The notes beneath the pieces were generated by a model. The model was not told the DNA's origin. It saw only the letters and a program-made list of their open reading frames with translations, and made no database searches. A program made the translations under genes and the position numbers. Below, piece by piece: positions 32,001-42,343 of a stretch of 64,000 bases of DNA. This DNA comes from Prosopocoilus inquinatus. Taxonomy: Eukaryota > Arthropoda > Insecta > Coleoptera > Lucanidae. Where the stretch lies: contig CM069877.1 of assembly GCA_036172665.1 (NCBI GenBank), positions 15,086,501-15,150,500 of the forward strand, read 5' to 3'. Positions within the stretch are counted from its first letter, which is position 1; every line of letters begins with the position of its first letter.

Positions 32001-34343
32001 TAGTCGTACTAGTGTCCTTTATTACGGCATGACGAGGCAAGAAAAAATGAGCTTCGTTGACATCAGGATGGGTTACCAGTTTCATGTGGCCTAATTCCAA
32101 GTATTCGGACATAAATTTGTGATACTGTTCCTTTAACTCTGCATGCTTGTTGAGCTTGTGCTCCAATGAATAAAATCTTTTGAGTGCCGTGGTTCTTGAA
32201 TTACCTAAGTTATTTACATTCGCCTTGAGGGGTAACCGTACAATGAAACGTCCTTGATCGTTTCGTTTGTGCGTTTCAAGGAACTGTTGCTCGCATTGCT
32301 GTTCTTCAATTGTAAATAATTTCGAATCCGAAAGCTCTTCTAACTGCCAGAACTTGGTCAATTGTGCATCTAAATTTAGCATCGATAAGTTACACGTTGT
32401 AATTTTCTGATTTGATGAAGCGGTGTTGACTTTACCAGAAACTATCCATCCAAAGAGTGTTTTTTGTAAGTAAGGTTGATGATAAGTCGATTTTATTTGG
32501 CCAATACAGAGCAGTTTCCAAAAGAGTTCGGCTCCGATCAAGATGTCCACCTCCCTGGATATATGAAATTCAAGATCTGCTAACTTAAGGTTACTGGGAA
32601 TATCAATGCATGATTTTTGAAGGGAAAAGTGTGGCAGATTTTGAGAAATGTTTTCGATGACTAGGCAGTTCAAGTTTGTTTGAAATGCATTGTGTCTTGA
32701 TGAGATTTGTACGTTTACTGACTTATTAACGCGAGACTGTGTGTTGTTTATGCCTACCACAGGAATGTGAATATTATTTTGTTTAAGCGATAATGTTTTA
32801 GCTAAAGCTTTGGTTATAAAATTCGACTGCGAACCCGAGTCTAGGAGAGCCCTGCATTTTTGAAATTTGCCAGTACCATCTCGAATGTTGATTATTGCTG
32901 TGGATAAGAATATTTGTGTGCCTTCATTCGATTGGGAAGAGTGTGCGACAACTGATCTTGACGTATGCGGGTTCTCGGATATTGATGACCGTGGAGTTTC
33001 CTCGAAGTGCAATAAAGTGTTGTGCATTTTATTGCATTTTCTGCAGTTACTAGATGTGCATTTAGATGTAGGATGATTTGCTTTGAGACAATTGATGCAC
33101 AGATGTTTTGATTTAGCTTCTTGTAGTCTTTCTTTAGTTGACAAGTTCAAGAATTTTTTGCAATGATAAATTGAATGATTTGAGTTGTTGCAAATTGGGC
33201 AAGACATGTGTTGCGTGGTAACGTGCGATGTTGTACTTCTGTGTTTGTTGTCCTTTGATTGTGCAAAAGTTTGTGAATTTGTTCTTGAAACAACTTCTAA
33301 CGCTTGACATTTGTGCATTAGAAAATCTGTAACATCCTTGAAGGTGGTTTCTGTTCCCACTCTTTGTTTGTTGCGGAGTCTATTTTTTTTGCAATTAGGT
33401 GAACTAGCAAGTCGTCCCAACTGTCTACAGGCCGTTTGAGTGCCTTTAGAGCTCTTGTGTGTTTAAGGCATCCGTCAAGAAGTTGTCGTAGTGCAATTGA
33501 ATTTTCCTTTACTGATGAAGGTAGATCGTAAATCGCCTGAATGTGCGTTTGAATGATTAGACGTTTATTGTCGTATCGTTCGGTCAATAATTCCCACGCC
33601 TCAGCATAGTTGTCGGAGCTGATTTCCAATGAATGTAAAACTTCGGCTGCATCTCCTTTGAGTGAAGATTTTAGGTAATGGAATTTTTGTATGTTGGTTA
33701 TGTCCGGGTTGCTATGGATAAGTGAATGAAACGTGTCATGAAATGGATACCAGTCTTGATAATCTCCGGAAAAAATGGGTAAGTTGATTCGTGGTAAACG
33801 AATGTGATTGTTTATCTGAGGTTCTCGATTATTTGGTGATAAATTGTTTGGGACAAGGGTTTCTTTGGCAAGAAGTTTGTGTGCTATATTTAGGACATTG
33901 TAGTAATGATTATCGAAGTCATCGTGATCCTGATCTTGATACTCTACGTTTTCAAGTATGGTAATGTGTGCTTGTAATTTCATAAACTCATCCAGTGATG
34001 GTTCCACTTTGGCCATACGTAGCTTTAACATGGTTAAATCATCGACGTTGTCTGATTTAAGAAACGTTTCGAATTTGGTTAGTTGTGATTTTAGTTGAGT
34101 CCATTGTATTTTGAGTTCTTTGAGCTCAGATTTTGACGTTGTTCCCTTTATGTCAGGGATTGTGTTGATACAGGGTATATGAATGGTACAAGGAAATAAT
34201 ATCCAAAGAAAAGAAAAGGAGTTGCAAAATTGGGGACTCACCTGTTGGTTTGTTTTCCTTAACGCTGCAGTGGTTTGACTTGTTTCAGCGAATCTTCTGA
34301 CGTAAGCTCCTAGGATATCTACATATCCGGCTCGAAGGACCAA
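29030..34343 (-). pseudogene. BEL/Pao Gag-Pol, three stops and two frameshifts
   Basis: Domains run from 34343 down to 29030. The DUF1759 Gag-like region includes LPIFSGDYQDW. Zinc knuckles (CPIC, CINCLKANH) follow, then protease with a normal LLDSGSQSNF. RT begins ADICKMYRQ, and YVDDL lies near 31620, just outside the longest open segments. RNase H has CGFCDASERA. Integrase has GVDYCGPF, YSDNGTNFVG and PHFGGLWE. A DUF5641-like tail continues to the stop at 29030-29032. Stops are at 31789-31791, 31204-31206 and 29329-29331. Frameshifts lie near 33350 and 29090. The Gag start is uncertain, as no ATG lies near the 5' end of the frame. Confidence 0.9.
34327..34342 (-). promoter_or_regulatory. 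Primer binding site, tRNA-Tyr type
   Basis: The minus strand reads TGGTCCTTCGAGCCGG one nucleotide after the 5' LTR, the same 16-nt site as in copy A. Confidence 0.85.
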
Positions 34344-35253
34344 TGTTTTGTGTTGTCGTAACTCTTCTTGGACCGGGCTGGTTTCTTAGCGGAATGCTAA
34401 CGGTCCACCGTTACTTGTAGCGAAAAAATGAAACACTCACGTCACAGTTCACTAAAACTATTTATTTAATAGTAATGATACAATTACTTAAAACTACCGT
34501 AAAAAGAACACGAAACCGACACGAGTTGTTTGCGATATGTTACTTGTAACTGTTGATTATTACAATGTTGCTGATGTTACTGAGCCATAGTTATGGCCAC
34601 TGAATGATGAGTTAAAATAACTGCTTTATTGCTTTTCGTCCGACAATTTTAAAGGAAAAATGCCGGGTTAAGATAGTGGGGTGGATACTAGGGGGAAGAA
34701 AATTCATTGGGCTCAAATGGGGGTGTAAAATTCTGATTGGTTATGAGCAATTAGGTAGGCAGGGTTTGATGGACATTGGATGATAATCATCTAGGTCCAG
34801 AGAAACTTTAATGCATTGCAGTTTTGAGAAAGAGAAAATTGACGTTTCGCGAGAAGGGGCTTAGGATTCAAAAGGGGATTAAAACCTACAATTACTCCGG
34901 CGACAGAAACGATTATGTCTGCGGGAGACTTGTGAACCTTGCATTGATAACCATAAAATGTAAGAGATTTCCTAGCCGGGAACAATGAATCAAGTCGGTA
35001 CAAGCAAATAGGTAAACACATTAATAAAATTAGAAAGGGCCCGCATTTAAAATAATTTACATATACAAAGTAAGGGATAATTGCACAGTGAAACCTAAGC
35101 AGGCTTCTGAGAAAGGTTGAGGTGAGGATTTTCCTAGCATTAGTTTCTGAACGCAAATATCTACAATAAGAATAAATGATGTGATTTAAAATTATGAACT
35201 TATCCTAAACTAAAATGTATGTAAAATAAGCGTTTGTGACTACGTAACAAACA
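34344..35253 (-). repeat. 5' LTR of BEL/Pao B (910 bp)
   Basis: Same length and near-identical sequence to 28087-28996. One substitution changes Asn to Thr in the incidental ORF. Confidence 0.93.
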
Positions 35254-35258
35254 CTTCC

Positions 35259-36784
35259 TCTTCCATCTACCACATCAGTAAAGTATCCCTGACTTAGGTG
35301 AACAACCAAAACAACCAACAGCATCATATTGTAGCGGAAGTGTGAATCATCTACTTATCTTAGAATTATATTGACGCAACCCTCTTCGAAAAGCTTCTGG
35401 GCAGTTCGATATTGTTTAAGAGTTTCTCGAGAGAACAAGTAAAAATTCTGGAGGGATAAGAAGGCCGCACGCCAGACAATTGGTTGCCCAGCAGCACCCT
35501 ACGTATCGCATCTGTTTTACCTGTGATTTAACCCAATATTTTGATCTTCAACAAACGATTTTCACGTAGTTTTAATTTACCTCAACGCCAAACTATCAAC
35601 CAAGCAAAGAGATTAATGGTGCCTATCTCCATCAACAGCCACCTTGAGAATATTTTGCAATTAACGGAATTTTAAGCCGTAACAAAGTAACTCCACAACA
35701 TACGAATATTGTTTTTATTTTATTTTTTCTAAATCGCGGAAAAGCTTTTCCTGATAGATCGAGGAAGATTTTCGTCGAAAAGTAAATCCCTTTTAATCTA
35801 ATTTTTCTTGCGCTGGCATAAATCAGTTAAACCGCTTATCAATGATGGCCCGCGGCGGAAAGAAATCAGACTCCTCATTTTTCACCGGGCCGACGAATAA
35901 TCATCCCCCACATCTCTCTTCTTGCGCTTGTAAACAGCCAAGTTCAGAGACGCAATAAATTATATTTAAAAATGACTCGTTCGGTTGGTCGTTCCCGGCC
36001 GAGATTAATTTCCAAATCCGTTCCACGTCGGTAGGCCGGATGAATCGCAGAGGAGAGAAATAAATCCCGGCTGCGGCCGCGGCGTGTGCAAAAACGAGGG
36101 CGATTTTTGTTTTGTTTGTAAAGGAGTTAAAATAATGTCTTCTTTTTTGGATTGTCTAAGTAGAGGTCGATCGCTTGAAATGCCCATTGCGAAAGCCTTT
36201 CGTTAATTTGAAACGCTTTTCGGATGAACAACGAACACCCTTTTTTCCCTTTTATCGAAAAAATCTCAAGGAGGAAGGAACTTGATGAGCGAGCTTACTT
36301 TTAAAGCGTTCAATTAAATTACACCTTCTAGACTGAAACGTTTCTTTTTATGGCAAAACATCACTGAGATGCCTAAATAAAAAAAAGCGTAGCCGGAAAC
36401 GTTCGGTATTGTAACGGTAACAACTTTGAGGTTTATTATTTATTTATTATAATTAGTATTTAATGGAAATTCAAATGTAACTTACATAAGGAAAGAAAGC
36501 ACACTTACATTTGCTTACCAAAAAATGAATTCGCGCAATGATAGGTATAAATCCGCATACGTGATCGGAACCTTCGATGTATTGTCTAAACTGATTGGTA
36601 TTCAAAAAGACAGAGCGTTACTCGTTTTCATATATAATTTTATATAATTTACATAAGATGGCAGGCGCAAACTTTTGTAAATGGCAAGACGCAGTCCCGG
36701 AACGATTTCTCCGCTGGTCACCCGCATAGTAATCTAACCCTACCTGGCGTGATCACCCCGCCTCGCCGCTCCTTCCGAGCTAGT
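35259..36784. other. Gene-free stretch
   Basis: No gene, RNA or repeat recognised. The middle part (about 35860-36100) is somewhat richer in GC. Possibly host intergenic or intronic sequence. Confidence 0.4.
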
Positions 36785-37900
36785 GTTCCTATGGTCAACT
36801 GCAGGATATTAACCGTTCCACCCTGGTAAACATGTTGTTGGTCAACCGCAGCTTGTGACCCGCTCCTCTGTAGTATTCAGCAGGTCAACTGCAGGATATT
36901 GACCTATCCAATCTGATAAGTAGGCTTAGAATAATTATGCACTTAAATATATGCATTTGCAAATGCAAATGCATATATTTAACACTTTTATAAATAAAAT
37001 AATTTGCTGCACATGTACAAATTTATCATTATTTCTTGTTGTCAAGTGCAAACCAACACTTTATAGCAGATAATCTGGACAAGCAGTGTCCTGAAATCAG
37101 AATACAGTAGACTCCGGATTATCCAACTCTCAATTATCCGCCCAAAGCTTTAACCGACCCTACAAATACGTTCTTCTTAACCTACCCTTAGAAAGAACGC
37201 TACGTTATCCGATCTAGACAATTTCGACAAGTAAAATTCGTTTCTTCGTTATCTTATTTTTTTTATTTGAAAATTGAAATTTATTTAACAATGTGAGCCG
37301 TAAAAAATCTCATGTTATGAGATTTTTTAAAATTCAATTGTGACGCATACGTTCTGAAACCCGATCGACCCACAAATGAGGCCCCTGAAATCTTTTTAAG
37401 GTCAAAAAGTGTACGATTTTGCGTTCAGGAGTAAGTTACTTCTTCACCCCACGAGTTAATCGCGAATCCGACGTCACCGCCGCGTCGGCTTCCTGGGTTT
37501 GCCGACCTTACCATGGCGAAAGCCGAATTTCGTACCGGACGGTATTTATTATTATTTATTTATTAAAGTTAATTTTTAGTACATATTTTTTAAAATGTTG
37601 GTGCATATTTGCATGCATATTTAAGTATGTAAGTTTTATAGTACATAATTATCCTAAGCGTACTGATAAGCATTCCTAGTCAACCGCAGCCTGTGGACCG
37701 CCCCTCCCCAGTATATTCTGCTGGTCAACCGCAGGATATGATCCGTTCGTTCCCTCGATAGTATACTCTGCTTGTCCCCAGCAGGTTACGTTCCGTTACC
37801 TCTCTGGTGTGGGCCTCCCACCAATCCCGTTCCTTGCTTAAGGTGTTCAACGTCATCCGTTTACACCGCCCCGCAGCGTTAACCCAGCGATAACCCCAGT
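36785..37900. repeat. Minisatellite (GGTCAACYGCAGG-type), split by a hAT-like insert
   Basis: Units with the core GGTCAACTGCAGGATAT or GGTCAACCGCAGC occur at about 36795, 36840, 36883, 37680, 37720 and 37770, spaced roughly 40-50 bp apart once the insert is removed. Each is followed by a CCGTTCC- or CCGCTCC-like segment. The units are diverged. Confidence 0.75.
36921..37662. mobile_element. hAT-like non-autonomous element, 742 bp
   Basis: Ends TAGGCTTAGAATAATTATG and (reverse complement) TACGCTTAGGATAATTATG are inverted repeats. The 8-bp CTGATAAG flanks both sides (36913-36920 and 37663-37670), the duplication length of hAT elements. The interior holds a palindrome (about 36943-36983) and a pogo-like single end (CAGTAGACTCCGGATTATCC at about 37106). 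No transposase was recognised. Confidence 0.8.
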
Positions 37901-38841
37901 CACCGCAAGCGGGTTACACCGGACAACAAAAACAAGGCAGTTACAATCATACTTGCACTTGATCATGAAATGAGATATTGCGTTAGTGTGACCTCGAGGT
38001 AAATGCTTCAAGGTGCAATGTTTTGAAGTAATTGAAATTTGTATCTCATTCTTATGACGACAAGCTAACTTACGTTCTCAGAAATTACAAGCAGAGAGAT
38101 CAGGAGCTTAAATAAAAAGAAAAAAAGAACGCAACCGAACAAGTAAAAGCAACACCGTCGTAATAGTCATAAAAGTAAATCAACAATTCCGTGTCAACTT
38201 ATACGATACTGCATTAAAGAATTGGCGCCCATTTGAAGCATTTTCCATTATGAAAATAACTCAGAGTATAGACAGTAATATAGAGCGCGCGTCCCTATGC
38301 GAATTACACGACAACCGTGTTGGCAACGTAGGCAACCAACACGGCACCTAAGGGCAAGTGACTGTCAGTTCCTTTAGAAAAATGCGCTCTTGCCCTTGGA
38401 AGCATATAAATTGCCTACCTTACGATGCCAACAGACGTAGTCAGCAATATTCGTTCCACACGGTTATTATTTCTACAGAAAATAATCAGCCAACGAATAA
38501 TCTTTCCTGCCACGTCGTGACTCCCAAAAAATAGCATCGAGTTCCGTAGCGATCAAACAACACTACATAAAAAATGGCGCCGAACTTGAGGCCTCTTCAA
38601 CTACAAAAATTGATACCATTACCATTGATTCACCCCTACAAAAAAAAATCCGCACAATGTAACAAAGAAAACTAATTGGTAACTACCCCAGAGCAAGGCA
38701 TAATACCTTTCAAATTTCATTTCATGAAGAAATGGCGCCCAACGTGCAACTACAAAAATAGGCAACCAATGAAGGACTTCTCACCACACATCATCACTGC
38801 AATAAGTGGCGCACAAAACAATGAAGGAAAAAAAAAACTTT
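37901..38841. other. Gene-free stretch with TGGCGCC primer-site-like motifs
   Basis: No gene recognised. TGGCGCC occurs at 38223, 38575 and 38733. The last, TGGCGCCCAACGTGCAAC, closely resembles a tRNA-Lys-type primer site. The second and third are each followed by CAACTACAAAAAT. LTRs could not be delimited. Confidence 0.35.
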
Positions 38842-39070
38842 TTTGTTGCGAATCATTTTTGGTTGCAGGCGGACGTGCTTGCTGTCAAAGCATAATTGCT
38901 CGAGGTTTTCACTGCAATCAAAAACGATTTGCAACAATTTTTTTTTAAACTTTCATTATGCGTTGACAGCAAGCACGTCCGCCTTGCATGGGGTAGCTTA
39001 TTATGCAGCCAACCCGCTTCAATTTGTTACCCTACTGCAATGTTAGGTCAAAAAGCGATCGTAGGATGTC
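38842..39070 (+). repeat. Fold-back repeat, copy 1
   Basis: A hairpin with 28-bp arms (GGCGGACGTGCTTGCTGTCA and inverse, one mismatch) surrounds a 60-bp loop at about 38869-38985. The loop and the downstream part (GATCGTAGGATGTCGCT) recur in inverted orientation at 45575-45795. No coding motif. Confidence 0.7.
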
Positions 39071-39088
39071 GCTATTTTGTTTCGTATA

Positions 39089-39931
39089 CAGGTTGGACCG
39101 AAGGAAACGAAGCGAACGAATAAATTATTTATCTCTACCCGAAGATCGTTTTTAGAAAAATTCTGCGTACACAACAGTCATTCGATTCGACTTATTTATA
39201 TGGTTTCGGTCCCAACTTAATCAACATCATCGGCTCCCTTGTTTGTTTCATTTTTTGTGGGGTGTATTAAAAGTATATTAAAAGTTATTTTTATTCTTAA
39301 TAATCATTTTTAATAATGGAACCTTATTTTTAGTTAATTTTTTCAATCTTCAATATCTTTATGTAGTATCATATCGCCCATTCAATACCCATTAAAATTG
39401 GATTTCATATGAGTTGTCACACTTTGGATTACTTAACTATGTTTTTTTTCTCGAAAGAGGGCGATAAAATCAAACTTTCAGGTATTCATAATCACATTGC
39501 TCAATTCTTTATAAAATTACCTTTTCATTAATATGCCACTCGTTGTATTTTTCCTACTTAAGAACTGTAAATTTAAAATTACTTTAATCTAAAAAAATAC
39601 ATTCATTTGTTTCCCTATTCTTAAAGTGACTTTAAATTAAAGCTTCCTTAAAGTCTGATTATGAAAACAGCCATCAATTTTATTTAATCTTTAACCGGAT
39701 AGAATATAAAAGGAAAAGCACTCAACGTTTCACTATCGATTGATAGCTTCGTCAACTGTTATTAAATTCTATTGGTTAGAGAGCTTGATGGGAGAGGAAT
39801 GTTGTATGGCAATTGATTACAAAATAGAAAAGTTTCCCCTTGGATTATAAATCGACCTAGTTTTGCGTTTTGGCAAACAAACATTTTCTTGAGACATATT
39901 CGGTATGTTTCGTTTTCGTTGGTCCACCCTC
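39089..39931. mobile_element. TA-flanked TIR element with Penelope-type segment
   Basis: Left end CAGGTTGGACCGAAGGAAACG and right end (reverse complement) GAGGGTGGACCAACGAAAACG are inverted repeats flanked by TA. A second inverted pair (TTTCATTTTTTGTGGGG at about 39248 and its inverse at about 39961) overlaps it, showing more than one event. The right half holds a hammerhead-like motif (39718-39756). Confidence 0.5.
39718..39756 (-). ncRNA. Hammerhead-like motif, copy 1
   Basis: Minus strand: TTGACGAA, hairpin GCTATC-AATC-GATAGT, GAAACGTTGAGTG. Same layout as the copies at 54.5, 55.2 and 58.0 kb, with C to T at the first core base, which would be expected to impair cleavage. Confidence 0.5.
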
Positions 39932-39989
39932 TATGCTGTACACAAATAACTTTTAATACGCCCCACAAAAAATGAAACCAAGCAATTAA

Positions 39990-42119
39990 GGGAGTCGATG
40001 ATATTGATTAAGTGGCGCCTAAAACAGTGAATGTGAACCAGTTTTGAAATCGAATGAAAAATGAGAAAATAATCTTCGGGTGGATGTAACTCCTTCACTC
40101 TTAGCCGTATGCCAAATGAAAAAGCGATGAAAAACAAAAGCTAGTGCACGCCGCTGATGTGTCCAATAAAACGAGACAAAAGTAAGTCTCAGAGTACATC
40201 GAAATATCGAAATGAAAGTTCATAGAATCAGCTGCGGTTTCGAAAAATTTTTGTTTCTTTCTTGCTTTCCCTAGAGAATCTGCGGATCAAGTTCTTGCTC
40301 AAGTAAGTCAGGGGTGTTTTTTTTTGTTAACTTTTTTGTAAGTCAGTGTACCTAGATTTATTTTTAAATTAGTTTTTTTCTTTTATGATACGATTTGATT
40401 TGAATGTCACCAGTGAAATTTGCTGCTGTCGCGCAGACGAGGAGCTTCCACGGAAGCCAGGGGCTTTACGCGCGCGAGGACGTGTCTTTTTATTCTCCAG
40501 ATCAGTCATTTTAATTGGTAAGGAAATTCGAAGAGTTTAAGCTCGACGGGGACGCGAGAATATACCACCAAATCGTTTATTCTTGTTGCAAACAGAGATC
40601 CAATTACATAAATAATTCAGGAACAGAAATTGTTTGAAAATTGGATTCCGAATGGAGTTGAAGCTTAAAAAAAAAAATAAAACGAATTAATTTATTTGCA
40701 AAGGAGGCCTTAAGTCTACAGACTGCTATTTCTTCTCTTTGCGAATTTTACAAATACGCTTGCTTTTTAATTATTCACATACAGTTCGTCTAATGGATAT
40801 GGATCTTTTTACGCACGTCATTGTAGTTAATCCGTACCAAACAAATCAATACTTTATGGACTCTTTTTTTTTTTTATTTCGGAGAAGTACTTTGAAATTT
40901 TGGCGGTAAAAACGAACTTGTCATTGGTAGCTGGCCTGAATTGACCAATGAGAAAGCGAAAATTAATAAGTATTCTCCGAATTAAAAAAAAAAAAACAGA
41001 ATTTAGTCAAATCAAATACTAAAGGCTTAAAGGCTCAAACAGAATGCAGCGCTGTCAACCGTCACTTCAAAAGGCACGCACAGATAATGCGAAGAGAAGA
41101 AAAGTTAAAAAAAATAAAATCAGCGAGAAAAAATTTTAGTACGACTCATTCGTCAACTTTAATCAAGAACGCCACGGAAACCTCATAATTAAAAAAATTA
41201 TGCTAGATCATGTTTGTCATGTATAACTTCATTTGTCAAACTTCCATAGCATGCTTGACGAAAAATGATAATTGTGTTTTATTAGTGAATCAATTTCTTC
41301 TCCTTTATTTTATTTTTTTTATTGCCCCTAATGACAATTGTATCACTGAAAAGGGAAAAATATGCTCGTTTCAAAATCGCTAAAAATAAGTACAGGTACT
41401 GTTTAGAAAAAGTTGGTTACCGTAGCAACAGAACAAAAGAAGATAAAAACAAACTGAAACGGTCGCGGCGTGCGTGACAATAAACAAACAAGCTTTAAAT
41501 TAAACATTTTTTTTAATGTTTCAAATAAAAAAGTTACTGCCATTATTTGATACTTTTGTTCCACACTGACTGTATGTATAAAGGTTCGAAGGAAGGGGGA
41601 CAGGGTGACTCGCTTCTTTCCAAGTTAGCCTTCCACTACGATTACGAAATAATTGAATTGAATTTTCTAATGGTATAAGAAAAAATAATTTTATCTAATA
41701 TTCTGCTCTGAGATAAAGCGCTCCTTTAGACTCGCGAGCCAGCTCAGCTTATGTAAACAAAACGTCATCTTAACATAATAACTCGTTTGTTAGATGTCAC
41801 TTACCAAATGAAATATGAGCTGTGAAGTTTCCTGTCACACTAGTTAAGATAACGATACAACTTACTGAGCACTGCACCTATCCCTGAAAAACTAAAACTG
41901 CTGATGTCAACAGATGGAACTGAAATTTTTCAACAAGATTACGAGATACAGTTCAAAAAGAAATTGAATTGTAGTGCCGAGAGAGAGAGAGAGAGAGTGG
42001 GGCCAGCAGTAAACAAGAAAATTGGCTTCCAGGCAGTGTTGTTCCTTTACAAATGTAGACCATGTAGACTAAGTAGACACTGTAGACAATCAAAACGTTT
42101 GAAGAACTTTAAATGCACA
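39990..42119. other. Gene-free stretch
   Basis: Apart from the hairpin at 40866-40996 and a (GA)n microsatellite at about 41980-41998, nothing was recognised. Confidence 0.4.
40866..40996. repeat. Short inverted-repeat element
   Basis: TTTATTTCGGAGAAGTACT at the left is matched inversely by AGTATTCTCCGAATTAAA at the right. It also has internal pairing around ATTGGTAGC and GACCAATGAG. Looks like a small MITE. Confidence 0.55.
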
Positions 42120-42343
42120 TGCAATCGAAGGTGATCATAACATTCTACTCTTAAGTCTCAATCCAGTTTCTGTGCTTGTTTCTGTACTATGAATAAGTCC
42201 GTATCTTTATATTGTCGTAACGTTAATAATGCATTCCTAGAGTTACTGGGAATCTCTTAGATAAACTTCATTTTAATTATTGCTACACAATATGTAGCCC
42301 TCAAAATATCGACGATGTTTTTAACACTTTCATAACACTTTCT

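Larger units (their letters stand above)
28087..35253 (-). mobile_element. BEL/Pao LTR retrotransposon, copy B, coding-defective
   Basis: 7167 bp with two 910-bp LTRs in direct orientation, TG...CA ends and a 5-bp duplication CTTCC (28082-28086 and 35254-35258). The coding direction is minus. The LTRs differ at only about six positions by eye (for example around 28366, 28407 and 28429 against 34621-34666). The interior nevertheless carries three in-frame stops and at least two frameshifts. It belongs to the same superfamily as copy A but has a different LTR sequence and a much longer LTR. It is inserted at the truncated 5' edge of a non-LTR element. Confidence 0.95.

Noticed and set aside
33318..34343. 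Start of the BEL/Pao B Gag at 34343
   Set aside because: The codon there is TTG lying in the primer binding site; it cannot be taken as the natural start.
37105..37210. pogo-like element at CAGTAGACTCCGGATTATCC
   Set aside because: Only one terminus is visible and no inverted partner was found, so no element could be delimited.
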